Assembly (NCBI GenBank): GCA_016868665.1
Contig: VGGK01000001.1
Coordinates: forward strand, 1-64,000
Direction: 5' to 3'
DNA length: 64,000 nucleotides
DNA from: Chlorobiota bacterium
GTDB taxonomy: Bacteria; Bacteroidota; Chlorobiia; Chlorobiales; Chlorobiaceae
Shown here: piece after piece, positions 17,496 through 25,498 of the stretch
Position numbering within the stretch: position 1 is the stretch's first letter
Layout of the letters: the number at the start of each line of letters is the position of its first letter
Program-made: the position numbers and the translations under genes
Notes under the pieces: generated by a model
Databases searched by the model: none
Seen by the model: only the letters and a program-made list of their open reading frames with translations
What the model was told of the DNA's origin: nothing

Positions 17496-18095
17496 ATGGC
17501 AGCTGAAGAACTCAACAAACCTGCGGCGAAACCCGCTCCCACTGCGGATACTGCAAGCAATGTCGGTAACGGCGATATGGCCAGCCTGATAGGCAACATG
17601 GGAATCCTGATCGACTCTACCATCGAATCCGTGCAGGGCATGATCTCTACGGTCAGCACCGCTACAGGCCAGATCATCGAAGGAGTAAACTCCACCATCA
17701 ATTCCGAACCGGTCAAGAAAATAATCGATAACGTGAACTCGGTTTCCGGGCAGCTCATCGAAGGCGTGACGGCAACCCTGAAATCCGAACAGGTACAATC
17801 TTCAGTTCAGGAGATCGGCAAGCTGTGGAAGAATCTGCTGGAGAGCCTCAATGCCACAGTCAGTTCCGTCAACGCAACAGTAAGTTCCGGGCAGGTTCAG
17901 AATCTTTTCGAAAATGTTAGTGCCGGTCTCGGGCAGCTTGCAGGCAGCCTGTTCTCTCCCGGCATGTATCCCGGCAGCAGAGAAGAGACACCCAAGAAGG
18001 AAGTAAAACAGATCCCGTTCGCACAAAAAACTGCAAGCACGAGGGAAGCAGCATCAAAAGCCCCTGAAGTACCGGTCAAGCCATCTGTACGGTAA
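17496..18095 (+). CDS. Chlorosome envelope protein, CsmB/F/H-like (probably CsmH)
   Basis: 199 residues, very rich in Ser, Val, Asn, Thr and Gly, with no cysteine and one tryptophan. After a ~25-residue Ala/Pro-rich start come repeated amphipathic units related to each other: GQIIEGVNSTINSEPV, GQLIEGVTATLKSEQV, and an NATVSSVNATVSSGQV unit. The last 50 residues are Pro/Lys-rich. This is the style of the chlorosome envelope proteins that coat the bacteriochlorophyll aggregate monolayer. The length and added C-terminal domain favour CsmH over the ~75-residue CsmB/CsmF; this is from memory. It is monocistronic, with a hairpin after the stop. Confidence 0.7.
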   Translation: MAAEELNKPAAKPAPTADTASNVGNGDMASLIGNMGILIDSTIESVQGMISTVSTATGQIIEGVNSTINSEPVKKIIDNVNSVSGQLIEGVTATLKSEQVQSSVQEIGKLWKNLLESLNATVSSVNATVSSGQVQNLFENVSAGLGQLAGSLFSPGMYPGSREETPKKEVKQIPFAQKTASTREAASKAPEVPVKPSVR

Positions 18096-18112
18096 AACGT
18101 GAGAACTTTTTG

Positions 18113-18146
18113 ATACCCCTGGTCGTTCGTCTTCAATCAGGGGTAT
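18113..18146 (+). terminator. Hairpin after the chlorosome gene
   Basis: A 9-bp stem, ATACCCCTG with CAGGGGTAT, around a 16-nt loop, starting 18 bp after the stop codon. The T-run on the plus strand is poor, so it may act as an mRNA-stabilising hairpin and not as a strong terminator. Confidence 0.5.
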
Positions 18147-18213
18147 TGGTTCAATGCTCTCTGATAAAGACACAGAAAGCCATACTCCCCTACACCCCTA
18201 AAAACGGACTTCA

Positions 18214-19665
18214 GTGCAGACCATTGAGACTAACGGCACTCTTTCCGCAAAAAAAACATCAGGAAAGATCAGATATCATGTACTTATAGCCGACGATGAC
18301 GAAACTTCGAGAAGAGTGATGAGTCATTTTGTCAGCAAGATGGGATATACCCCTCATACAGCCGTAGACGGTATGGACTGCATCCGCGTACTCGAAGAGT
18401 CCGATGAGGATATGCACGTCCTGCTGCTCGACATCTCCATGCCGGTAAAAGACGGCTTCGAAGTCATGAGCTACCTCAAGGCAAATCATTTCGACTTTCC
18501 GGTCATCATGGTTACGGCCTCAAACGAAATCCCGTTAGCCGTAAAATGCATCAAAATGGGAGCGTTCGAATATTTGACCAAGCCTGTAGGCATGGACAGG
18601 CTGGAAATCGTTCTGAGAAATGCCCTGGCAGAATCGAATCTGCAGAACGAGGTCATCAAACTGCAGAAAGAACTCAAAAGCAAAGAGGTGTTCCATCACA
18701 TCATCGGCAAGAGCGAGGCTCTGCGCGATGCGATGGAACAGGCCATGATGGTCATGGAAACCGATCTGAACGTCCTTATTCTTGGAGAAAGCGGCACTGG
18801 CAAAGAACTGTTCGCACAATCGATCCATAACGGAAGCAGAAGAAAGAAAGGACCTTTCGTATCGGTGAACTGTGCGGCCATATCCAACGATCTTGCAGAC
18901 AGTCTGCTCTTCGGTCATGTAAAAGGATCTTTTACCGGAGCGAATAACGACCATACAGGTTTTTTTGAACAGGCTGACAAAGGCACCATTTTCCTCGATG
19001 AAATCGGCGATATGAATGCCGATATACAGGCCAAAGTGCTTCGTGCGCTTCAGGAGAGAAAAATCCGCAGAGTCGGCGAAAAAACCGAAAGATCGGTTGA
19101 CTTCAGGGTCATATCGGCAACGAACAGGGATTTCTCCCAAGCAATAATGAACAACCTGTTCCGCGAAGATCTTTATTTCCGGCTTGAAGAGTTTCCTCTC
19201 TGCATACCGCCTCTGCGCGACAGGAGCGAAGACATCCTTCTTCTTGCCAAACATTTTCTTTCTGAATTCGCCAGCGCCAATAACCTTGATTCGCTGCAAT
19301 TCAGCGAAGAAGCGCAGGCATCACTCCTTGAATATACATGGCCGGGAAACATACGAGAACTGAAAAACGCCGTACAGCGAGCCGCAGTAACGAGAAAAAG
19401 CAACATCATAGAGATGCTTCCGGCTCCACGAATTCACGGCAACAGTCCTTCAATACCGGCAAGGCATAATCAGGAATCAACTGAATCGGCTAAAACACCT
19501 TCGGATCTTTTCTCTCTTGAAGATCATGAACGGGAGGCGATCGTCAAAGCTTATGGCTTGTCGAGAGGCAACCTCACAAAAACCGCAAAAATGCTTGGGA
19601 TCGGCAGAGCTACGCTATATCGGAAACTTGACAAATTCAGCCTTCAGAACTTAAAAAACGGATGA
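18214..19665 (+). CDS. Sigma-54-dependent response regulator (NtrC family)
   Basis: 483 residues in three domains: a receiver (about 20-140) with acidic triad ADDDE and phospho-acceptor Asp73 in LLLDISMP; an AAA+ sigma-54 interaction domain with Walker A GESGTGKE near 191 and the sigma-54 loop as GSFTGA (usual GAFTGA) near 239; and a Fis-type HTH at the C-terminus (GNLTKTAKMLGIGRATLYRKL). The start is a GTG at 18214. No histidine kinase is adjacent, so it is an orphan. It lies about 120 bp downstream of the chlorosome gene; a regulatory link is speculative. Confidence 0.92.
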   Translation: MQTIETNGTLSAKKTSGKIRYHVLIADDDETSRRVMSHFVSKMGYTPHTAVDGMDCIRVLEESDEDMHVLLLDISMPVKDGFEVMSYLKANHFDFPVIMVTASNEIPLAVKCIKMGAFEYLTKPVGMDRLEIVLRNALAESNLQNEVIKLQKELKSKEVFHHIIGKSEALRDAMEQAMMVMETDLNVLILGESGTGKELFAQSIHNGSRRKKGPFVSVNCAAISNDLADSLLFGHVKGSFTGANNDHTGFFEQADKGTIFLDEIGDMNADIQAKVLRALQERKIRRVGEKTERSVDFRVISATNRDFSQAIMNNLFREDLYFRLEEFPLCIPPLRDRSEDILLLAKHFLSEFASANNLDSLQFSEEAQASLLEYTWPGNIRELKNAVQRAAVTRKSNIIEMLPAPRIHGNSPSIPARHNQESTESAKTPSDLFSLEDHEREAIVKAYGLSRGNLTKTAKMLGIGRATLYRKLDKFSLQNLKNG

Positions 19666-19693
19666 GAGCAACACCCCTCTAAAGAATGCCGAC

Positions 19694-20143
19694 TCAAGGT
19701 ATCGATCCTTTTCCTGTATGTCCGAATCCGCCTTTTCCGCGGCTGGATGGAGTAAGTGCCGACACTTCCGAAAACGCCACGCGCTCGACTTTGGCAACCA
19801 CCATCTGGGCTATCCTGTCTCCATGCATAACTATGTAGGGCTCCTTGCCGTAATTCACAAGAATCACCTTTACTTCCCCCCGGTAATCCGCATCAATGGT
19901 TGCAGGAGTATTCGGCAATGAAATCATATGCCGGAGAGCCAGACCGCTGCGAGGCCTCAGCTGCGCTTCATAGCCCTCAGGCAGTTCGATGCACAGACCT
20001 GTCGGAACGAGTGCCGTAGAAAAAGGCTCGAGCAGCAATGGAGCGTCCAGGCATGCCGATATATCCATGCCAGCGGCATGTTCGGTGGCGTAAACCGGAA
20101 GAATCGCATTTTTGTTTACTCTGACAATTTTTACTTTAAGCAT
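19694..20143 (-). CDS. dut: dUTP diphosphatase
   Basis: 149 residues, the normal trimeric dUTPase size. All five motifs are visible: [15 protein letters not shown], the [15 protein letters not shown] segment with the catalytic Asp, GDRIAQMVV, and the C-terminal [11 protein letters not shown] lid. It hydrolyses dUTP to dUMP, limiting uracil in DNA and feeding dTMP synthesis. The frame stays open upstream to 20317, but the ATG at 20143, preceded by AGGAAA, is the true start by homology. It is convergent with the response-regulator gene, separated by 28 bp. Confidence 0.95.
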   Translation of the reverse strand: MLKVKIVRVNKNAILPVYATEHAAGMDISACLDAPLLLEPFSTALVPTGLCIELPEGYEAQLRPRSGLALRHMISLPNTPATIDADYRGEVKVILVNYGKEPYIVMHGDRIAQMVVAKVERVAFSEVSALTPSSRGKGGFGHTGKGSIP

Positions 20144-20211
20144 CGATAGTAATGTTTCCTTATTGGTGGCAGAACATGCCTGCAGACGACCGGAGGCATC
20201 AGTCATTCTGA

Positions 20212-20982
20212 ATGGGCAGACAATATAACCTTCAAAAATATAGCATTGTGGAACATTCATCCGAAAACGTCTATGCGCTGGCGTTCGGAGCGCATCCGGA
20301 CGATGTTGAACTCTCATGCGGGGCGACGCTGCTCAAAATCATCCGGGAAGGGCGCAGCGCAGCCGTCTGCGACCTGACAAAAGGAGAACTCGGCACGCTC
20401 GGTTCGGCAGAAACAAGAAAAAATGAATCTGAACATGCTCGAGAGATAATGGGCTACTCCCAGCGCATTACACTTGATCTTGGCGATGGAAAACTCTGGT
20501 ACAACGAAAAAAACCTGAATGCCGTTATCAGCGTGATCCGCCGCTTCAGGCCGACGGTGGTGTTTGCGAACCCGACGGAAGAGAGACACCCGGACCACAT
20601 AAAAGCCTCCAGACTGATTGCCGATGCCGTCTATTACGCCGGACTGAAGCAGCTCATCACCCTGGACGAGACAGGCAAAGTCCAGGAACCCCACCGTCCC
20701 CCGCATCTTTTTCACTACCTGCAGTTCAGGCATATAGAGCCGGATATCATAATCGATGTCAGCGATACGTTCCAGGCCTCCAGAGCCGGCGTCCTCGCGT
20801 TCGGCTCGCAATTCTACAGGGAAGGCTCCGAACCTGAGACGCTGATCAGCCGTAAGGAGTTCCTGACCGGTCTGGAAGCGAGGGCCCGGTATTTCGGAGA
20901 ACAGATCGGCACAATGTACGGCGAAGGATTGCTGACTACAAGAACGCCGGGAATCAGAAACTTTACTGGACTGTTCGCCTGA
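20212..20982 (+). CDS. bshB1: Bacillithiol biosynthesis deacetylase BshB1
   Basis: A LmbE/PIG-L zinc deacetylase of 256 residues. The metal site is AHPDDVE (28-33) and HPDH (126-129). The [19 protein letters not shown] stretch is typical of BshB1, which removes acetyl from GlcNAc-malate in bacillithiol synthesis; green sulfur bacteria are known to use an N-methylated bacillithiol. Start could be ATG 20212 or GTG 20248, the latter closer to the usual family N-terminus. The convergent TrxR-like gene begins its stop only 9 bp away. Confidence 0.88.
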   Translation: MGRQYNLQKYSIVEHSSENVYALAFGAHPDDVELSCGATLLKIIREGRSAAVCDLTKGELGTLGSAETRKNESEHAREIMGYSQRITLDLGDGKLWYNEKNLNAVISVIRRFRPTVVFANPTEERHPDHIKASRLIADAVYYAGLKQLITLDETGKVQEPHRPPHLFHYLQFRHIEPDIIIDVSDTFQASRAGVLAFGSQFYREGSEPETLISRKEFLTGLEARARYFGEQIGTMYGEGLLTTRTPGIRNFTGLFA

Positions 20983-20991
20983 CAGGGAACA

Positions 20992-21933
20992 TTACCGGTA
21001 ATCGTTATTCGGCTTCTGGCGTCCCCGAAGATATTTATCGGCATAGAGCGCTGCCTGGCATCCTTCGGCAGCGACGATGACTGCCTGCTTGATCTCCTTG
21101 CAGAGCATGTCTCCAGCCGCAAAAACACCGGGAGAAGATGTTGCGAATTCGCGGTTCACCTTAAGGCATCCGCACTGCGAAGTATCAAGGCGCCCCCCGA
21201 TGAAATCCAGCACAGGAGCCGAGCCGCTTATATAGATGAAAAGCCCGTCAACCGGCAGCGGATGTTCCACGCCCTCGAGCGTCACCGATTCCAGCTCTTT
21301 GTCGCCGTTCACTGCGACGATCTTGCTGTGATAGCGGATTTCAACATTTTTTTCGCTCAGCAGCACTGATGCCTCATCCTCCGCAACCGACAGTTTTGAT
21401 GCTGGACATAGCACAATAACCTTCGAAGCAAGACGACTCAGAACAAGAGCCTCTTCTACGGTCTCCCTGTTTTTACCATACACTCCTACCTCTTTTCCCC
21501 GGTAAAACGCTGCATCGCAGGTGGCGCAGTAGCTTACCCCCATGCCGACAAGTCGCTTTTCACCCGGAATCTCGCTATTTTTACCCATAGCACCAGTAGC
21601 GAGGATCAGCGAACTGGTACGAAAGAATTTTCCGGAAACCGTGAACACGCTCTTTACCTCTCCGTCGGGATCGATTGCGGTAACCTTGTCACGCAGGTAC
21701 TCCGCACCGAACGACACTGCCTGAAGCTTCATCAGCTCAAGCAGTTCCATGCCGCTCAGGGCTTCGGGTACACCAGGATAATTGGCAATGAGATGCGCCA
21801 TGCCCAAAGCGCCTGCATGAGGGTCCTTATCGATGACAAGGGTTTTCAGACCCGCTCTTGATGTATAGAGCGCTGATGACGATCCTGCAGGTCCGCCGCC
21901 GATAACGATAACGTCGTAAAGATCGTTCTGCAT
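20992..21933 (-). CDS. Thioredoxin reductase-like FAD/NAD(P) oxidoreductase
   Basis: 313 residues with an N-terminal FAD motif GGGPAG (12-17), an active-site CATC (Cys136, Cys139) in the NADPH domain, and the C-terminal FAD motif GVFAAGDM. The redox-active CxxC indicates the low-molecular-weight thioredoxin reductase family; bacillithiol-disulfide reductase (YpdA) lacks this pair. The NADPH-domain motif reads GVYGKNRETVEE where TrxB usually has GGGDSAxEE, a notable departure that may mean a different electron donor. It is transcribed divergently from the binding-protein gene. Confidence 0.85.
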   Translation of the reverse strand: MQNDLYDVIVIGGGPAGSSSALYTSRAGLKTLVIDKDPHAGALGMAHLIANYPGVPEALSGMELLELMKLQAVSFGAEYLRDKVTAIDPDGEVKSVFTVSGKFFRTSSLILATGAMGKNSEIPGEKRLVGMGVSYCATCDAAFYRGKEVGVYGKNRETVEEALVLSRLASKVIVLCPASKLSVAEDEASVLLSEKNVEIRYHSKIVAVNGDKELESVTLEGVEHPLPVDGLFIYISGSAPVLDFIGGRLDTSQCGCLKVNREFATSSPGVFAAGDMLCKEIKQAVIVAAEGCQAALYADKYLRGRQKPNNDYR

Positions 21934-21977
21934 GAGGCAATTGGTTTTGAATGAAGGATAGTTTCTCTAAATTCTTA

Positions 21978-21986
21978 TGCTATAAT
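21978..21986 (+). promoter_or_regulatory. Extended -10 promoter element
   Basis: TGCTATAAT is a perfect -10 hexamer (21981-21986) with the TGN extension, 38 bp before the ATG of the binding-protein gene. No good -35 is present. The AGGAG ribosome-binding site (22013-22017) can pair with CTCCT at 22005-22009 across a 3-nt loop. Confidence 0.55.
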
Positions 21987-22023
21987 AGTCTTACATATAT
22001 GCAACTCCTTACAGGAGAAAAAC

Positions 22024-23712
22024 ATGCGAAAAACAGTCAGCTCATTGCTTCTTCTTCTTCTGCTCTGCGTTGCGGGATTATACGGGTGCGGGCAACAAAG
22101 CGGCAACTCCCGCAGCAACCATATCGCTGTAGGTATCTCCTCCGATTTCGATTACCTCAATCCCCTGCTCATACAGCTCTCTCTTTCGCGAGAAGTCTGT
22201 ACGCACATCTATCCGACGCTGGTAAAACCGGAATATAATGAAGAAATAGGCAAGATAACCTACAAGCCGTCGGCGGCAAAAAGCTGGGATTTTTCTGCCG
22301 ACGGAAAAAAAGCGACATTCCATCTGCGCGCGGATGCCGTATGGGAAGACGGGAAAAAGGTAACATCCCACGACTTCAAATTCTCCTACGGCCTCTATAA
22401 AAACCCGAAAATCGCAAGTTCCCGCCAGGACTATCTCGACGACCTCCTTCTGCTGCCGGACGGCACGGCAGATATCGAACGTGCCGTAGAAACGCCTGAC
22501 GACTCAACGCTGGTACTGCATTTCAACAAGCCGCTGGCAAAGGAAATCGTCCTGGACCATTTCAACGACCTGATGCCTGTCGCCAGACATGTGTTCACGG
22601 CGATTCCTGCCGACGAAATAAGAAGCAGGGCAGCCGAACTGCCCATCGTCGGTGCCGGACCATTCAAAGTGAAGGAATGGAAGCGACAGGAAAAACTGGT
22701 ACTGGCTTCCAGCAAATCCTCAGTGCTGCCGCACCCGGCAGTTACCGGAACCATAACCTTTCTCGTTATACCGGAATATACGACAAGACTTGCCATGCTG
22801 AAATCGGGACAGATCGACGCGCTTATTTCCGCTGGCGGCATCACCCCGAGGGACGCCGTCGAACTGAAAACCACAAACCCGGAAATAGCCATCAAACCGG
22901 TACGCAACCGCTACTTCGACAGCGTAGTATGGCTGAACATCGACGGCGAACAGTACCGCACTTCAAGAGCCATAGCGCCGAACCGCTTTTTCGGCGATCG
23001 CACTGTACGTCGGGCAATGACTTATGCCATCGATCGGGAATCGATCATCGACGGCTTCATGGGGACGGACCACGCCGTCATCGTCAATACCTCGCTCTCG
23101 CCCGCATATACGGCAATAACCAACCGATCCATGGAGCCCTTTTCTTATAACCCGGCAAAAGCCAGGGAACTGCTCAAAGCCGCAGGCTGGAGCGCCGGAC
23201 CGGACGGCATCCTGCAGAAAAACGGCCTCAGGTTCTCCTTCGAACTTGCAGCTCCTGTCGGCAATCCTCGCAGGAACTATGCCGCCACAATCATTCAGCA
23301 GAACCTGAGGGATATCGGTATCGAATGCCGCCTGAGGTTTGACGAAAGCCTCATTTTCAACACAAACCAGAACGAATTCCGCTACGATGCCGCGCTATCC
23401 GGCCTTGCCGCGGAAACACTGCCGTTCCAGCTTATTATCTGGGGCAGTGATTTCGCCAACAGACCATTCAACTCTTCCGCTTTCCGGAATGCCGAACTCG
23501 ACAGGGCCATAGCCGAACTCGGCGGGCCGCTTGATGACGCGAGGCAGGCGACCCTCTGGAAAACCTACCAGCAGATCCTGAACGATGAGCAGCCGAGGAC
23601 ATTCCTGTATTATTACGATGAACTCGAAGGGTTCGGCGGACGCATGGAAAACGTCGAGGTCAACCTGCTCTCGACGCTCTACAACGTCTATGACTGGCAG
23701 CTGAAACCCTGA
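22024..23712 (+). CDS. Extracellular solute-binding lipoprotein, family 5 (Opp/Dpp type)
   Basis: 562 residues. The N-terminus is a lipoprotein signal: Met-Arg-Lys, a poly-leucine core, and a lipobox ending LYGC with lipidated Cys22. The body is an SBP_bac_5 domain with the usual start (AVGISSDFDYLNPLL) and the VRRAMTYAIDRESIIDGFMG signature near residue 330. Such proteins capture oligopeptides, nickel or other ligands for an ABC importer. No permease or ATPase gene is next to it. A terminator hairpin follows the stop. Confidence 0.9.
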   Translation: MRKTVSSLLLLLLLCVAGLYGCGQQSGNSRSNHIAVGISSDFDYLNPLLIQLSLSREVCTHIYPTLVKPEYNEEIGKITYKPSAAKSWDFSADGKKATFHLRADAVWEDGKKVTSHDFKFSYGLYKNPKIASSRQDYLDDLLLLPDGTADIERAVETPDDSTLVLHFNKPLAKEIVLDHFNDLMPVARHVFTAIPADEIRSRAAELPIVGAGPFKVKEWKRQEKLVLASSKSSVLPHPAVTGTITFLVIPEYTTRLAMLKSGQIDALISAGGITPRDAVELKTTNPEIAIKPVRNRYFDSVVWLNIDGEQYRTSRAIAPNRFFGDRTVRRAMTYAIDRESIIDGFMGTDHAVIVNTSLSPAYTAITNRSMEPFSYNPAKARELLKAAGWSAGPDGILQKNGLRFSFELAAPVGNPRRNYAATIIQQNLRDIGIECRLRFDESLIFNTNQNEFRYDAALSGLAAETLPFQLIIWGSDFANRPFNSSAFRNAELDRAIAELGGPLDDARQATLWKTYQQILNDEQPRTFLYYYDELEGFGGRMENVEVNLLSTLYNVYDWQLKP

Positions 23713-23724
23713 TCTGAGGAAGAA

Positions 23725-23742
23725 CCGGCAGGCATTTGCCGG
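23725..23742 (+). terminator. Intrinsic terminator
   Basis: CCGGCA paired with TGCCGG over a 6-nt loop, followed by a T-rich stretch (TTCTATTTTCTT), 13 bp after the binding-protein stop codon. Confidence 0.6.
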
Positions 23743-23802
23743 CCTGTTCTATTTTCTTATATTCAACCACATTTCGACGCACAAGATGCGCCACTTACAT
23801 AA

Positions 23803-23974
23803 GGGAACCTCTAAAAAGTGTGATGAGCGAACAAAGAATCAAGCTCCATAAAGGGGCGCGAGTGTAAAGGCATGGATGGCGCGGAGAAACCGGAGTGTAC
23901 ACCACAGTACATGAGGATTTAGAGCACCGACCAACGAAGCAATTTGGTCGCACAATAACTTTTTAGAGGTTCCC
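23803..23974 (-). mobile_element. Intact MITE-like element, copy B
   Basis: A 172-bp element bounded by a perfect 17-bp terminal inverted repeat: GGGAACCTCTAAAAAGT at 23803-23819 and its exact complement at 23958-23974. Four-base direct repeats ATAA flank it at 23799-23802 and 23975-23978, as expected of a target duplication. It has no ORF. The core (GGAGTGTAC...CAGTACATGAGGATTT) recurs in inverse orientation at 8.4, 43.9 and 46.8 kb. Its right end is 21 bp before the bchF start codon. Confidence 0.85.
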
Positions 23975-23995
23975 ATAAAGCCAAATCATTTTTTT

Positions 23996-24469
23996 ATGCC
24001 CCGTTATACTCCGGAACAGCTTGCAAGGCGAAACGCATCCCCATGGACGAAATCACAGGCCATTCTCGCACCTATCCAGTTCCTGATTTTTCTTGCAGGA
24101 CTCACCGTTACATGGCTCTATAAAGAAGGCATCTGGATCGAGGACTTCGGATGGGTCACCTTTTTCGTAACCCTTAAAACCTTCATGCTCTTCCTGATTT
24201 TCATCACCGGTGCATTTTTTGAAAAAGAAGTTTTCGGCGCGTATGCGTTCGCACCGGAATTTTTCTGGGAAGATTTCGGCAGCGCCATCGCCATGATCGT
24301 GCATATCGCCTATTTCGTACTCTTTTTTCAGGGTCTCGACGAAAATTTCCTGATATGGACGGCACTGCTTGCGTACCTGAGCTACCTTGTCAATGCCGCC
24401 CAGTTCGTTATCCGTCTGCTGCTTGAAAAGCATAACGAGAAAAAACTCAAACAGCAGCAGATCGCCTGA
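23996..24469 (+). CDS. bchF: 3-vinyl bacteriochlorophyllide hydratase BchF
   Basis: 157 residues, an integral membrane protein with about four transmembrane segments. It opens with the family signature MPRYTPEQLARRNAS and contains the GAFFEKEVFG and FFWEDFGS motifs. BchF hydrates the C3 vinyl group to 3-hydroxyethyl in bacteriochlorophyll synthesis; green sulfur bacteria also carry the paralogue BchV. Adjacent bchC, which acts on the hydroxyethyl product, favours BchF over BchV. No ribosome-binding site is evident, and the leader is shared with the end of a MITE-like element. Confidence 0.9.
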   Translation: MPRYTPEQLARRNASPWTKSQAILAPIQFLIFLAGLTVTWLYKEGIWIEDFGWVTFFVTLKTFMLFLIFITGAFFEKEVFGAYAFAPEFFWEDFGSAIAMIVHIAYFVLFFQGLDENFLIWTALLAYLSYLVNAAQFVIRLLLEKHNEKKLKQQQIA

Positions 24470-24485
24470 ACCGTATCCTGATATC

Positions 24486-25490
24486 ATGAAATCAAAAGCA
24501 ATTGTTTTCAGCGGCGTTCAGCAGGTTTCTCTTGCAGAGGTAACCCTCAAGCCACTTTCCTCGACCGACGTGCTCGTTGAAACCTACTGGTCATCCATCA
24601 GCACAGGCACCGAAAAAATGGCCTATAACGGTCTTATCCCGTCACCTCCCTTTATCTATCCCTTCATTCCCGGCTATGAAACCGTGGGAAAGATCATCGA
24701 TGCAGGCGACCATGTCAACCAGAACCTCATCGGAAAGTTCGCCTATGTGGCTGGCTCATTCGGCTACAGCGACGTCAACGCAGCTTTCGGCGGCGCATCG
24801 CAGTTCATCGCATGCCCGGTTGACAGCATCACCATTCTCGACGTCATAGCCAACCCGCAATGCGGCATCGCGCTCCCGCTCGGGGCCACGGCGCTGCATA
24901 TCGTCGATCTGGCAAACGTGAAAAACAGGAAAGTACTGATACTCGGACAGGGTGCCGTTGGCATTCTCGCAGCGGAACTGGCCCGCCATATGGGCGCGAA
25001 ACTCGTTGCCGCCACCGAACCTCATCAGAACAGACTCAAGTACTCCCCTGCCGACCTTAAGGTCAACCCGGAAACTGAAGATGTATCGGCCGCGCTGGCC
25101 GGACATGAATTCGATGTTCTTATCGACAGCACCGGCATTATGAGCGCCATCGATACCGGCTTGCGATTCCTCAAATTTCACGGCCTGGTGATTTTCGGAG
25201 GATATTACCAGCGAATCAACATCGATTACTCCCAGGCTTTTCAGAAAGAGCTTTCGTTTATTGCAGCTCGACAGTGGGCTCAGGGCGATCTCGAACGGGT
25301 GCGCGACCTCATTGCCGCAAAAAAGCTGAACGCCGAAAAGATATTCACTCACCAGTGTGATGTGAATGAAAACATCACCTCAATCTACATGCAGGCATTC
25401 AGCGATCCGGACTGCCTGAAGATGATACTGCACTGGAAACCGGAAGCCGAAGAGCAGAAAACCGCCTGTTACATGACCGGCAATATCTGA
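24486..25490 (+). CDS. bchC: 3-hydroxyethyl bacteriochlorophyllide a dehydrogenase BchC
   Basis: 334 residues of the medium-chain dehydrogenase fold. An N-terminal GroES-like domain carries STGTEKM and FPIPGYET-like segments (YPFIPGYETVGKI). The Rossmann domain has GQGAVG and an acidic TEPH end to the second strand. It oxidises the C3 hydroxyethyl to acetyl in BChl a synthesis. The frame is open back to 24387 inside bchF, but MKSKAIVFSGVQQ at 24486 is the family start. Gaps of 16 bp from bchF and 8 bp to bchX indicate one operon. Confidence 0.93.
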   Translation: MKSKAIVFSGVQQVSLAEVTLKPLSSTDVLVETYWSSISTGTEKMAYNGLIPSPPFIYPFIPGYETVGKIIDAGDHVNQNLIGKFAYVAGSFGYSDVNAAFGGASQFIACPVDSITILDVIANPQCGIALPLGATALHIVDLANVKNRKVLILGQGAVGILAAELARHMGAKLVAATEPHQNRLKYSPADLKVNPETEDVSAALAGHEFDVLIDSTGIMSAIDTGLRFLKFHGLVIFGGYYQRINIDYSQAFQKELSFIAARQWAQGDLERVRDLIAAKKLNAEKIFTHQCDVNENITSIYMQAFSDPDCLKMILHWKPEAEEQKTACYMTGNI

Positions 25491-25498
25491 GGAGAATT

